Of a DNA stretch of 64,000 nt, positions 54,671-62,875 are shown piece after piece; the first letter of the stretch is position 1, and every line of letters starts with the position of its first letter. The notes under the pieces were generated by a model, which made no database searches, had not been told where the DNA came from, and saw only the letters and a program-made list of their open reading frames with translations. The position numbers were made by a program, and so were the translations under genes. The stretch is from Streptomyces camponoticapitis. Lineage in GTDB: Bacteria > Actinomycetota > Actinomycetes > Streptomycetales > Streptomycetaceae. The stretch lies in assembly GCF_014646115.1 (NCBI RefSeq), contig NZ_BMMV01000021.1, forward strand, positions 62,001-126,000, given 5' to 3'.

Positions 54671-55596
54671 CCGCCACGCTCACCGAGGTGGACAAGGACG
54701 GCCCGCCCACCGCCCCGGCGAGGACCGCGCGACGCCCGTGGCAGGGCCGGCGACTCGCCCCGTACCTCTTCGTACTCCCGGCGATCGCGCTCTTCGCGAC
54801 GTTCAAGCTGTACCCCATCGCCTGGTCCTTCGTCCTCAGCCTCCACAAGACGGTTGACGGGGTCGACACCTACGTCGGCGCCGACAACTACACCCGGCTG
54901 CTGGACGACCCGCTCTTCTGGACCGCGCTGAAGAACACCGCGGTCATCCTCGTCGTCCAGGTCCCCCTGATGCTGGCGCTCGCCACCGGGCTCGCCGTCG
55001 CCCTCAACTCGACCCTGCTTCGCGGGCGTTCCGTCTTCCGGCTCGGCTTCTTCATGCCCATGGTCACCGGTCTCGTGGCGTACGGACTCATCTTCTCCGT
55101 GCTCCTCAACAAGGAGTACGGGCTGCTCAACTGGCTGCTCTCCGGGATCGGCGTTGACGCCGTACCGTGGCTGACCGACCCGCTGTGGGCGAAGCTTTCC
55201 CTCGGCCTCGCGCTGACCTGGCACTACACCGGCTACAACGCGGTGATCCTGCTGGCCAGGCTCCAGACGATTCCCGGCGAGCTGTACGACGCCGCGTCCG
55301 TCGACGGAGCCGGGGCCTGGGCGTCCTTCCGGCACGTGACGCTGCCGGGGCTGCGGCCCGCCCTCCTGCTCACCACGGTGCTGTCCACGATCGGCACCCT
55401 CCAGATCTTCGACGAGCCCTACATCCTCACCGGCGGCGGGCCCGACAACGCCACCCTCACCATCGGTGTGTACCTGTACCAGAACGCCTTCACATACTTC
55501 GACTTCGGCTACGCGTCGGCCATCGCCTACGCGCTCGCCGTGCTGATCGGAATCCTCGGCGTGATCCAGTTCCGTGTGCTGGGAGACAAGCCGTGA
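54667..55596 (+). CDS. Sugar ABC permease, MalF type
   Basis: 309 residues, six helices (APYLFVLPAIALFATFKLYP at helix 1) and the EAA loop LYDAASVDGAGAWASFRHVT. Overlaps the preceding and following genes by 4 nt each. Confidence 0.95.
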   Translation: MTATLTEVDKDGPPTAPARTARRPWQGRRLAPYLFVLPAIALFATFKLYPIAWSFVLSLHKTVDGVDTYVGADNYTRLLDDPLFWTALKNTAVILVVQVPLMLALATGLAVALNSTLLRGRSVFRLGFFMPMVTGLVAYGLIFSVLLNKEYGLLNWLLSGIGVDAVPWLTDPLWAKLSLGLALTWHYTGYNAVILLARLQTIPGELYDAASVDGAGAWASFRHVTLPGLRPALLLTTVLSTIGTLQIFDEPYILTGGGPDNATLTIGVYLYQNAFTYFDFGYASAIAYALAVLIGILGVIQFRVLGDKP

Positions 55597-56471
55597 CCAC
55601 GACCGCTCCGAAGACAGCCAGAACGGCCGGAACGGCCGGAACAGCCGGAGACCGGACCCGCGGCAGAAGCATTCTGCTCACGTCCTCGCTCGCCATCGTC
55701 CTCGCCGCCGTCGCGATCCCCTTCTACTGGCTGATGATCGCCTCCACCCACAGCTCCGACGACATCTTCGACAGTCCGCCGCCCCTGCTGCCCGGCGGGC
55801 ACCTGGGGGACAACCTCTCCGCGCTCCAGGAGTCCGCGGGGTTCGGCCGGGTCATCCTGAACTCCCTGCTGATCGCCACGCTCTACACGGTGTGCGCGGC
55901 GGCGGTCTGCACACTGGCCGGGTACGCCTTCGCCAAGTACCGCTTCAAGGGCCGCGAGGCGCTCTTCGGACTCCTCATGCTCGGCCTGGTCATCCCCAGT
56001 CAGGTCACGCTCGTCCCGCTGTTCAAGATGATGGCGCAGCTCCAGTGGCTGGACACCTACCAGGCCGTGATCATGCCCAACCTCGCGCTGCCCTTCGGGA
56101 TCTTCCTGATGCGCCAGTCGATGGCGGCGCTGCCCGACGAACTCCTCGACTCGGGCCGGATGGACGGCTGCGGTGAACTGCGGCTCTTCTGGAAAGTCGT
56201 CCTCCCGCCGATGAAGCCCGGCCTCGCCGCGCTGGCGATCTTCCTCTTCCTCTACCAGTGGAACGACTTCGTCTGGCCGCTGATCGTGCTGCGGGACGGC
56301 GCCTCCTTCACCATCCCCGTCGCCCTCGCCTCCTTGCAGGGGATCGACAACACGGACTACGGAGCGATCCTCGCCGGCACCTCCATCGCCGCGATCCCCA
56401 TGGCCATCGTCTTCCTCGCGCTTCAGCGTCACTTCGTCTCCGGTCTCCTCGCCGGCGCCGTGAAGGAGTAA
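55593..56471 (+). CDS. Sugar ABC permease, MalG type
   Basis: 292 residues from GTG 55593. A TAGTAGTAG-like N-terminal repeat (RTAGTAGTAGDR, from short tandem repeats in the DNA) precedes six helices; the EAA loop is LLDSGRMDGCGELRLFWKVV, in which the canonical Ala residues are replaced by S-G-R. Stops 2 nt before the GH36 start. Confidence 0.95.
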   Translation: MTTTAPKTARTAGTAGTAGDRTRGRSILLTSSLAIVLAAVAIPFYWLMIASTHSSDDIFDSPPPLLPGGHLGDNLSALQESAGFGRVILNSLLIATLYTVCAAAVCTLAGYAFAKYRFKGREALFGLLMLGLVIPSQVTLVPLFKMMAQLQWLDTYQAVIMPNLALPFGIFLMRQSMAALPDELLDSGRMDGCGELRLFWKVVLPPMKPGLAALAIFLFLYQWNDFVWPLIVLRDGASFTIPVALASLQGIDNTDYGAILAGTSIAAIPMAIVFLALQRHFVSGLLAGAVKE

Positions 56472-56473
56472 GT

Positions 56474-58324
56474 GTGCAGTCCGTCCAGACCTCAGGTCTG
56501 CGGGAGCCCCTGACACGGCCCGGCGGCACAGTGCCGGACGCCGGGGCCGTCACCACGGCCGAACTGGCCCCCGCGCCGTACCTGCCGCTCCTCGACGACG
56601 TACGGATCGCGGTCGTCGCCCCGGACTCCCCTGGCCAGGACCCCGCCTGGGACCTGACCGAACTCCCGGGCGGCCTGCGGATGTTGTCCGTACGCGCCGA
56701 CGGCGCACCGGTGGAGATACGGCTCTCCGTGCCCCTGGGTGACGCCGCCGGGTACTGGCATCCGGACGGCGGCTGGCAGCGTACCCTGCTCGCCGACTGG
56801 GCCGGCCGAGCGCGGGTGTCGCTGGTCAGCGGACACGCCGCGGGCTGCCTGTACGACCACGTGGGCACCACCATGCTGGCCTTCGCGGCGGTCGATCCGG
56901 TACCGGAGGTGTCGATGCGGTTCGGGGTCTCCGAGGAGCACGACACCCATGTCGTCCATCTCAGCCTGCCCCCCTCGGACGAGGCGCACCGCCTGCTGTT
57001 CGTGCCCCGGGCCGAATCGGTGGCGGTCGCGATGAGGGCCCTGCGGGGCTGGTTCGCCCGTGAGATCACCCCGATGGCCGTGCCGGACTCGGCCCGTACG
57101 CCCGTGTACTCGACCTGGTACGCCTTCAACCAGGACGTCGACGCCGAGTCCGTCGAGACCCAGGCGGTGCTCGCGGCCGAAGCCGGCTGCGGAGTCCTGA
57201 TTCTCGACGACGGCTGGCAGGAGCTGGGCAGCGGACGCGGCTACGCGGGGTGCGGCGACTGGCGGCCCGACCGCGCCAAGTTCCCCGACTTCGCCGGCCA
57301 TGTGGCCCGCGTCCGGGCCGGCGGACTGCGCTACATGGTGTGGCTCGCGCCGCTGCTGCTCGGGCCGGACGCCGACTGCTTCGGCCGGTGGGCGCCCCAC
57401 GCGCCCGCTCCCGGCAGCACACCCGGCGCCTACGTCCTCGACCCCCGCGTGCCCGAAGTGCGGCGCCACGTCGTCCAGTTGTGCACGCGTGTCGTCGCCG
57501 ATCACGGACTCGACGGACTCAAGATCGACTTTCTCGACCAGGCCATGGTGTACGCGGCGGGCGGCGGCCACCCCTGCCCCGACACGGCGGACACGTCCGA
57601 CGTGGGCGTGGCCATGACCGCGCTGCTCACCGATGTCCGGGCGGCCCTTGAGGAGTTGCTCCCCGACCCGCTCATCGAGCTGCGCCAGCCGTACACCGGG
57701 CCCGGCATGGCTCCCTTCGGCAACATGCTGCGCTCCTTCGACTGTCCGGCCGACGCCACGGCCAATCGGGTCCGGACCCTGGACACCTCGCTGCTCGCCA
57801 TCGGCGGCGCCGTCCAGTCCGACATGCTGATGTGGCACCGGGACGCCCCCGTCGAGGCCGCCGCCCGGCAGTTGATCGGCGCCCTGCACTCGGTGCCGCA
57901 GCTCTCCGTACGCCTCGACCGGATCTCCGGAGAGCAGCGCCAATCGGTGGCCTTCTGGCTCGCCGAGTGGCGACGGCTGCGCGGTGCGCTGCTGGACGGG
58001 ACCGTCGAGCCGGGCCGCCCGGACGATCTCTACACGCTCGTGGACGCGACCGGCGAGGGGATACGCGTCATTGACGTGCACAGCACGCGCGTGGTGCCCG
58101 TGGACCTGTCGGCCTGCGGCGAGTTGGTCCTGGTGAACGGCACGTCCGCGGACCAGCTCCGGGTGGAGAACACCGGGCCGCGCGTCACCGTGGAACTGAC
58201 CGCCCATCACCCCTCCGGCCGTATGATCGACCGGAGCCGGACGAGCCTGGCGACCGGCCCGCACACGCTGCCGGTCCCGCGTATGGGACTGGTCAAACTG
58301 CACATCACGGAAGGCGCGGGATGA
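56474..58324 (+). CDS. GH36-type alpha-galactosidase
   Basis: 616 residues from GTG 56474, behind AAGGAG. Barrel motifs: YSTWYAFNQDVDAESVETQA, GCGVLILDDGWQELG, LRYMVWLAPLLLG, DGLKIDFLDQA (nucleophile Asp352) and RSFDCPADATANRVR (putative acid/base Asp). Acts in the cytoplasm on imported alpha-galactosides. It is shorter than classical GH36 enzymes and may belong to a related melibiase subgroup. Confidence 0.9.
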   Translation: MQSVQTSGLREPLTRPGGTVPDAGAVTTAELAPAPYLPLLDDVRIAVVAPDSPGQDPAWDLTELPGGLRMLSVRADGAPVEIRLSVPLGDAAGYWHPDGGWQRTLLADWAGRARVSLVSGHAAGCLYDHVGTTMLAFAAVDPVPEVSMRFGVSEEHDTHVVHLSLPPSDEAHRLLFVPRAESVAVAMRALRGWFAREITPMAVPDSARTPVYSTWYAFNQDVDAESVETQAVLAAEAGCGVLILDDGWQELGSGRGYAGCGDWRPDRAKFPDFAGHVARVRAGGLRYMVWLAPLLLGPDADCFGRWAPHAPAPGSTPGAYVLDPRVPEVRRHVVQLCTRVVADHGLDGLKIDFLDQAMVYAAGGGHPCPDTADTSDVGVAMTALLTDVRAALEELLPDPLIELRQPYTGPGMAPFGNMLRSFDCPADATANRVRTLDTSLLAIGGAVQSDMLMWHRDAPVEAAARQLIGALHSVPQLSVRLDRISGEQRQSVAFWLAEWRRLRGALLDGTVEPGRPDDLYTLVDATGEGIRVIDVHSTRVVPVDLSACGELVLVNGTSADQLRVENTGPRVTVELTAHHPSGRMIDRSRTSLATGPHTLPVPRMGLVKLHITEGAG

Positions 58325-59319
58325 AGGTCGGGATCACCGAGGTCGCAGCCCGTGCCCAGGTCAGCGAGGCGACCGTCAGCCGGGTCATCAACCGGCGGCA
58401 GGGGGTCGCGAAGAGGACCAGGGACGCGGTCGAGCAGGCCATGGCCGAACTCGGCTACGAGCGGCCCACCCAGGGGCAACTGGTCGCCGTCGTCACGGAG
58501 TTCGTGTCCAACCCGTTCTTCGCGGACGTCGCCGAGCGGCTGGAGTCGGCGCTCGCGCCGCACGGGCTGAAGACCGTTCTGTGCCCCGCCTTCCCCGGCG
58601 GAGTGCAGGAGCGCGAGTTCATCACCGCGCTGGCGGACAAGGGCGTCGCCGCGGTCGTCTTCCTGTCGGCGTCGAACACCGTCGAGGGCGCGGACACGGA
58701 GACGTACGAGATTCTGCGCGCCCGGCGCATCCCCTACGTCGGCATCAACGGTGTCTTCGCCGACGGTGTCCCGGCTCCCGTCTACTCCACGGACGACACC
58801 CTCGCCGCCGAACTGGCCGTCGACCACCTCTATCGCCTGGGCCACCGTGACATCGGTATGGCGTCCGGTCCGGCCGGCAACCACCCCGCGGACCGGCGCG
58901 TCCAGGGCTTCCTCAGCTCCATGACCAAGCGGGGCATCGAGAATCCGGGGCGTTGGGTGATCCGGCAGTCGTACACGGTCGAGGGCGGCCAGGCGGCGGC
59001 CGGGGCGCTGCTCCAACTCGGCGCAACGGCGATCGTCGCCGCCAGCGACTACATGGCCCTCGGCGCTGTCCGCGGTATCCGGCGGCTGGGGCGCTCGGTG
59101 CCGGACGACGTGTCGGTGGTGGGCTACGACGGCTCGATGATCACGGAGTTCACCGACCCACCGCTCACCACGGTCCGCCAGCCCGCTTCCGGACTCGCCC
59201 TGGAGGTGGGCCGGGGCGTCTTGGCCCTGGTCAGCAACCGTGACGTGCCGACGGGCGAGCTGCTCTTCGACCCCGAACTGGTCATCAGGGCGACGACGGC
59301 CCCGGTGCGCCAGGGGTAG
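58321..59319 (+). CDS. LacI-family repressor
   Basis: 332 residues overlapping the GH36 stop (ATGA). N-terminal helix-turn-helix and hinge: ITEVAARAQVSEATVSRVIN, RRQGVAKRTRDAVEQAMAEL; sugar-binding core with IPYVGINGVFADGVPAPVYS, LGHRDIGMASGPAGN and VSVVGYDGS. Ends the operon and probably binds the sites at 53164-53275, with release by the imported sugar. Confidence 0.95.
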   Translation: MKVGITEVAARAQVSEATVSRVINRRQGVAKRTRDAVEQAMAELGYERPTQGQLVAVVTEFVSNPFFADVAERLESALAPHGLKTVLCPAFPGGVQEREFITALADKGVAAVVFLSASNTVEGADTETYEILRARRIPYVGINGVFADGVPAPVYSTDDTLAAELAVDHLYRLGHRDIGMASGPAGNHPADRRVQGFLSSMTKRGIENPGRWVIRQSYTVEGGQAAAGALLQLGATAIVAASDYMALGAVRGIRRLGRSVPDDVSVVGYDGSMITEFTDPPLTTVRQPASGLALEVGRGVLALVSNRDVPTGELLFDPELVIRATTAPVRQG

Positions 59320-59374
59320 CCCGGAGGACCGGCCGACAGCGCGGCCGTCACTCCGTCGGCGCAACCGTGGGTAC

Positions 59375-59390
59375 CCCTTCAGGTGAAGGG
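59375..59390. promoter_or_regulatory. CCCTTCAGGTGAAGGG palindrome
   Basis: A perfect 7-bp inverted repeat around GG, 56 nt after the LacI stop and 87 nt before the flavoenzyme ATG. Could be an operator for the following operon or a weak terminator; no T run is present. Confidence 0.5.
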
Positions 59391-59476
59391 TGTTGTGAGT
59401 ATCTCCACAGGTGCGGGGCCTGCGTCTACCGTCGCAGCGGCAACTCCCCGACCGCGTCGTCCCCGAGGAAGTACCC

Positions 59477-60658
59477 ATGACCTCTGTGTCCGCCAACCGG
59501 ACCACCCCTCCGCACGTCGTTTCCGCGGACGACGTCCTCGACGCGCTGAAACGGGCGATCGAGGACACGATCGCGCCCCGGTCGGAAGACGTCGACCGGC
59601 TGGGCGCCTTTCCCGCCGAAGGGATGGCGGCGCTGGCCCGCGCGGGCGTCCTGGGTCTTACGAGTGCCGCCGAGGTCGGGGGCGCCCAGGCGTCGCTCGC
59701 GGTCGCGGCACAGGTTGTCGAGCGACTGGCCGGGGCGTGTTCCTCCACCGCGATGGTGGTGCTCATGCACTACTCGGCCGCGGCCGTGATCGAGGCACAC
59801 GGCGACCTGGACGTCCGCGGGGCCGTCGCCCGCGGGGAGCACCTGTCCACCCTGGCCTTCTCCGAGGCGGGCTCCCGCAGCAACTTCTGGGTTCCTGTGG
59901 GAACGGCAGCGCAGGACGGAGCCGGTCTCGTCCGCCTGGACGCCGAGAAGAGCTGGGTGACCGCCGCCGGCCACGCCGACAGCTACGTGTGGTCGAGCCG
60001 GCCGCTGGCAGCCGACGGACCCATGACCCTGTGGCACGTGCCGGCCGGCACGCCCGGACTGTCGGTCAAGGACGCGTTCGACGGCTTCGGCCTTCGCGGC
60101 AACGCGTCGAGCCCGGTCAGCGGCGAGTCCGTGCACGTGCCCGCCTCGGCCATGCTCGGGGCGGACGGCGAGGGCCTGGACATCGCCCTGGCCACGGCGC
60201 TGCCCCGGTTCCTGGTGCTGAACGCGGCCTTCTGCGCGGGCGTGTGCGAGGCGCTCCTCGGGCAGGCCAGGGACCATCTGCTGGGTGTACGGCTGGAGCA
60301 CCTGGAACAGACCTTGGCGGACAGGCAGCCGGTACGCGACGCGTACGCCAGGCTGCGGACCCGCGCCGACACCGCGCGGGTGTTCCTGGCGGACACGATC
60401 GGCGCGCTGGAGACCGGCCGGCCGGACGCCATGCTGCGCGTCCTGCAGGTCAAGGCGGTTGCCGCGGAGGCGGCGGCGGACGTCGCGGACGGGGTCATGC
60501 GACTGTGCGGCGGTGCCGCCTTCCGCCGCGGGCTGGGCATCGAGCGGCGCTTCCGGGACGCGCTGGCGGCCCGCGTCATGGCTCCCACCACCGAGGCGCT
60601 CTACGACTTCACCGGCCGGGCGAGTCTTGGCATGCGGTTGTTCGGGGCGGCCTCATGA
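59477..60658 (+). CDS. Acyl-CoA-dehydrogenase/DszC-like flavoenzyme
   Basis: 393 residues from ATG 59477. Helical N-domain (ALARAGVLGLTSAAEVGGAQ), beta domain with LAFSEAGSRSNFWVPVGTAA, KSWVTAAGHADSYVWSSRPL, and helical C-domain (DVADGVMRLCGGAAFRRGLG, IERRFRDALAARVMAPTTEA). The usual dehydrogenase Glu base is not evident, and the AFSEAGSRS block is as in group D flavin monooxygenases such as DszC and in acyl-CoA dehydrogenase-like proteins. Couples to the next gene by a 4-nt overlap. Confidence 0.85.
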   Translation: MTSVSANRTTPPHVVSADDVLDALKRAIEDTIAPRSEDVDRLGAFPAEGMAALARAGVLGLTSAAEVGGAQASLAVAAQVVERLAGACSSTAMVVLMHYSAAAVIEAHGDLDVRGAVARGEHLSTLAFSEAGSRSNFWVPVGTAAQDGAGLVRLDAEKSWVTAAGHADSYVWSSRPLAADGPMTLWHVPAGTPGLSVKDAFDGFGLRGNASSPVSGESVHVPASAMLGADGEGLDIALATALPRFLVLNAAFCAGVCEALLGQARDHLLGVRLEHLEQTLADRQPVRDAYARLRTRADTARVFLADTIGALETGRPDAMLRVLQVKAVAAEAAADVADGVMRLCGGAAFRRGLGIERRFRDALAARVMAPTTEALYDFTGRASLGMRLFGAAS

Positions 60659-61506
60659 CGCTGCTGATGGGGGCCGTCGCCTACGACCCGAAAACGGTCA
60701 CCATCTGGACGGGCTTCCGCTCGTGGCTGACCACTCACGGACTGCCCTTCGACTTCGTGCTGTATTCGCACTACGAGCGACAGGTGGAGGACCTCGTCGC
60801 GGGGCGGATCCACGCGGCGTGGAACTCCCCGCTCGCCTGGATCCGGGCCGGCCGGCTGGCCGCGGCGGAAGGCGTGCGGCTGCACCCGGTCGTCGCCCGG
60901 GACACCGACCGCGACCTGCGGTCCGTGGTCGTCGTACGGTCGGAGGCGCCCTACCACCGGCCGGGCGACCTCAAGGGGGAGAGCGTGGCGGTCGGCGCCG
61001 TGGACTCACCGCAGGCCACCCTCATTCCGCTGTCGCTGCTGCGCTCCGAGGGCCTGAGGCCAGGGGATGACATCGAGATCCTGGGCCATGACGTGGGAGT
61101 CGGGCTGCACGGCGACCACGTCGGCGGCGAACGCGACGCCGTCCGGGCCCTGATGTCGGGACGGGCGGCGGCCGCCTGCCTCCTCGACGCGAACCACCTG
61201 CTGTTCGGCAAAGAAGGCACGCTGCCGCCCGGCAGCACACGGATCCTCGCGGAGACCGCCCCTTACGACCACTGCGTCATGGCCGTCAACGACTCCGCGC
61301 CCGCGTCGATCACCGAGCGCTTCGGCGAACTGCTGCTCGGCATGTCGCCCGACGACCCGGAGGTGCGGCGGCTGTTCGACCTCGAAGGCCTCAACGTCTG
61401 GGTTCACGGCAGGACTGAGGGGTTCGCGGCGCTGGAGGCCGCCGTCGGTGAAGTGGGCTTCTACGACGCGGCCGGCCGGGTGACCGCCGAGGGCTACCGG
61501 CCGTGA
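60655..61506 (+). CDS. PhnD/SsuA-like binding-fold protein without signal peptide
   Basis: 283 residues from ATG 60655. AVAYDPKTVTIWTGFRSWLT, FVLYSHYERQVEDLVAGRIH, AAWNSPLAWIRA and DLKGESVAVGAVDSPQATLI match the PhnD/SsuA/transferrin periplasmic-binding fold. There is no signal peptide or lipobox, so it is cytoplasmic and more like enzymes that use this fold, such as the sulfinate desulfinase DszB. Overlaps both neighbours by 4 nt. Confidence 0.8.
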   Translation: MTLLMGAVAYDPKTVTIWTGFRSWLTTHGLPFDFVLYSHYERQVEDLVAGRIHAAWNSPLAWIRAGRLAAAEGVRLHPVVARDTDRDLRSVVVVRSEAPYHRPGDLKGESVAVGAVDSPQATLIPLSLLRSEGLRPGDDIEILGHDVGVGLHGDHVGGERDAVRALMSGRAAAACLLDANHLLFGKEGTLPPGSTRILAETAPYDHCVMAVNDSAPASITERFGELLLGMSPDDPEVRRLFDLEGLNVWVHGRTEGFAALEAAVGEVGFYDAAGRVTAEGYRP

Positions 61507-62717
61507 ACCGTCCAGCCGGCGCACCGGCCGCTGTCGACCTGGCGCACCTCGGTTTCGATCAGGGCGCCCACCTCCTGGTGCAGCGGGTGCTCTCCGGTCT
61601 GCGGCCCGGGGAGCCTCTTGAGGTGACCGGGAACCACCCCGCCCTTGTGACCCATCTGAGGGCGTGGTGCCGCGGCAGGGGCCATCTCGTGCAACCCGGA
61701 GGGGATCGGGACACCCCGGTACGAGCGGTGATCGTCCGCGGGCCCGCCGGCCTCGACCGCTGGGCCGGCGCCCGGCGCGCCGGTGGTCCCTCGCCGCACG
61801 AGATCGTCAGAAACCCCGAGCCGGGCTGGGGGCTCGCCGCCCGGGGGGCACTCGTCGAGGACGGTGCCCCGGCTCCGGGGTTCGACCTGGCCGAACGGGA
61901 CCTGGTGTGGGCCGACATCGCCCCGAAGCTGTACGCGCACGCGGCGTCGGCCCAGTGGGACCCCGCCGTCGCCGTGCCCTGGGACGCCGCCTTCGAACTG
62001 CCTGCCGCCGTGGAGGAGGCGGTGGTGCAGGTGATGACGTATCTGGTGGAGAACGAGCAGGCGGCCCTGGTGGTGCCGGCGCGGTTGCTGGCACGCATCC
62101 ACCCGCACTTCCGGGAAGTTGTCCAACTGCTCGCCGTGCAGGCCGCGGACGAGGCCCGCCACGTTGAGGTCTTCACCCGCAGGGCGCTGTTGAAAACAGG
62201 GCGGCTGGGCACTTCCTCGGCCGGTGGGCGTGCCTCCCTGACCACGCTCCTCGCCGAACCGGATTTCGCGCTTGCCTCGTTCCTGCTCTCGGTGCTCGGC
62301 GAAGGGAGCTTCCTCAACCTGCTGGCGTTCCTCGAACGCCACGCGCCCGATCCGGTGACCCGTACAGTGGTGCGCCTCGCCCACCAGGACGAGGCCCGCC
62401 ATGTCGCCTTCGGCGTCGCCCACCTGCAGCACCAGGCGTCCGTGGACCCAGGGTTGCGCGGCCGGCTGCGCGGCGCCGTCGAGCGCCGCCACGACGTGCT
62501 GCGGGACACGGCGGGGCTCAACCAGGACGTGCTCGACTCGCTCGTCGTGCTGGCCGCGGGCAGTTGGGACCCGGCCGCCGTGGCCCGGGGGCACGCTCAG
62601 GTCGGCGAGTTGCTGACCACGATGGACCACGCGCGGCAACGCCTGCTGATCCGGCTGGGGTTCCCCGCCGACGAGGCGGCCGAACTCTCCGCCCTGCACA
62701 CCCGTAACTTCATGTGA
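61503..62717 (+). CDS. TusA-like domain fused to a ferritin-like diiron domain
   Basis: 404 residues. Residues ~12-72 (DLAHLGFDQGAHLLVQRVLS, GLRPGEPLEVTGNHPALVTH, LRAWCRGRGHLV) resemble TusA, with the active Cys-Pro replaced by DQGAH. Residues ~165-400 are ferritin-like: VENEQAALVVPARLLARIHP, AADEARHVEVF, GEGSFLNLLAFLERHAPDPV, HQDEARHVAFGVAHL, i.e. two Glu...ExxH halves for a diiron site. Start overlaps the previous gene (GTGA). Oxygen- or peroxide-dependent chemistry on a S- or Se-containing substrate is a possibility. Confidence 0.75.
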   Translation: MNRPAGAPAAVDLAHLGFDQGAHLLVQRVLSGLRPGEPLEVTGNHPALVTHLRAWCRGRGHLVQPGGDRDTPVRAVIVRGPAGLDRWAGARRAGGPSPHEIVRNPEPGWGLAARGALVEDGAPAPGFDLAERDLVWADIAPKLYAHAASAQWDPAVAVPWDAAFELPAAVEEAVVQVMTYLVENEQAALVVPARLLARIHPHFREVVQLLAVQAADEARHVEVFTRRALLKTGRLGTSSAGGRASLTTLLAEPDFALASFLLSVLGEGSFLNLLAFLERHAPDPVTRTVVRLAHQDEARHVAFGVAHLQHQASVDPGLRGRLRGAVERRHDVLRDTAGLNQDVLDSLVVLAAGSWDPAAVARGHAQVGELLTTMDHARQRLLIRLGFPADEAAELSALHTRNFM

Positions 62718-62875
62718 TCCGGTCAGCGGTGGCTCTCACCCGCGCGCGAAGGGGACAGCGTCGCGTCGTGCGGGGTGCCTCCGAGGCGAGTGCGGTGCTT
62801 CCGGAAACCGGCGTACGTGTTTTCGCAACGAAAGATCTTGAGGATGACGGCGAGTGCCAGCAGAAGGGTCGGCGA

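Noticed and set aside
59383..61506. 707-codon forward frame
   Set aside because: The first ~420 codons are a shadow of the DszC-like gene; only the part from 60655 has family similarity.
62718..62875. Possible tRNA(Sec) or SECIS-like element before selA
   Set aside because: No cloverleaf with a long acceptor or UCA anticodon could be drawn; nothing beyond an ordinary intergenic region.
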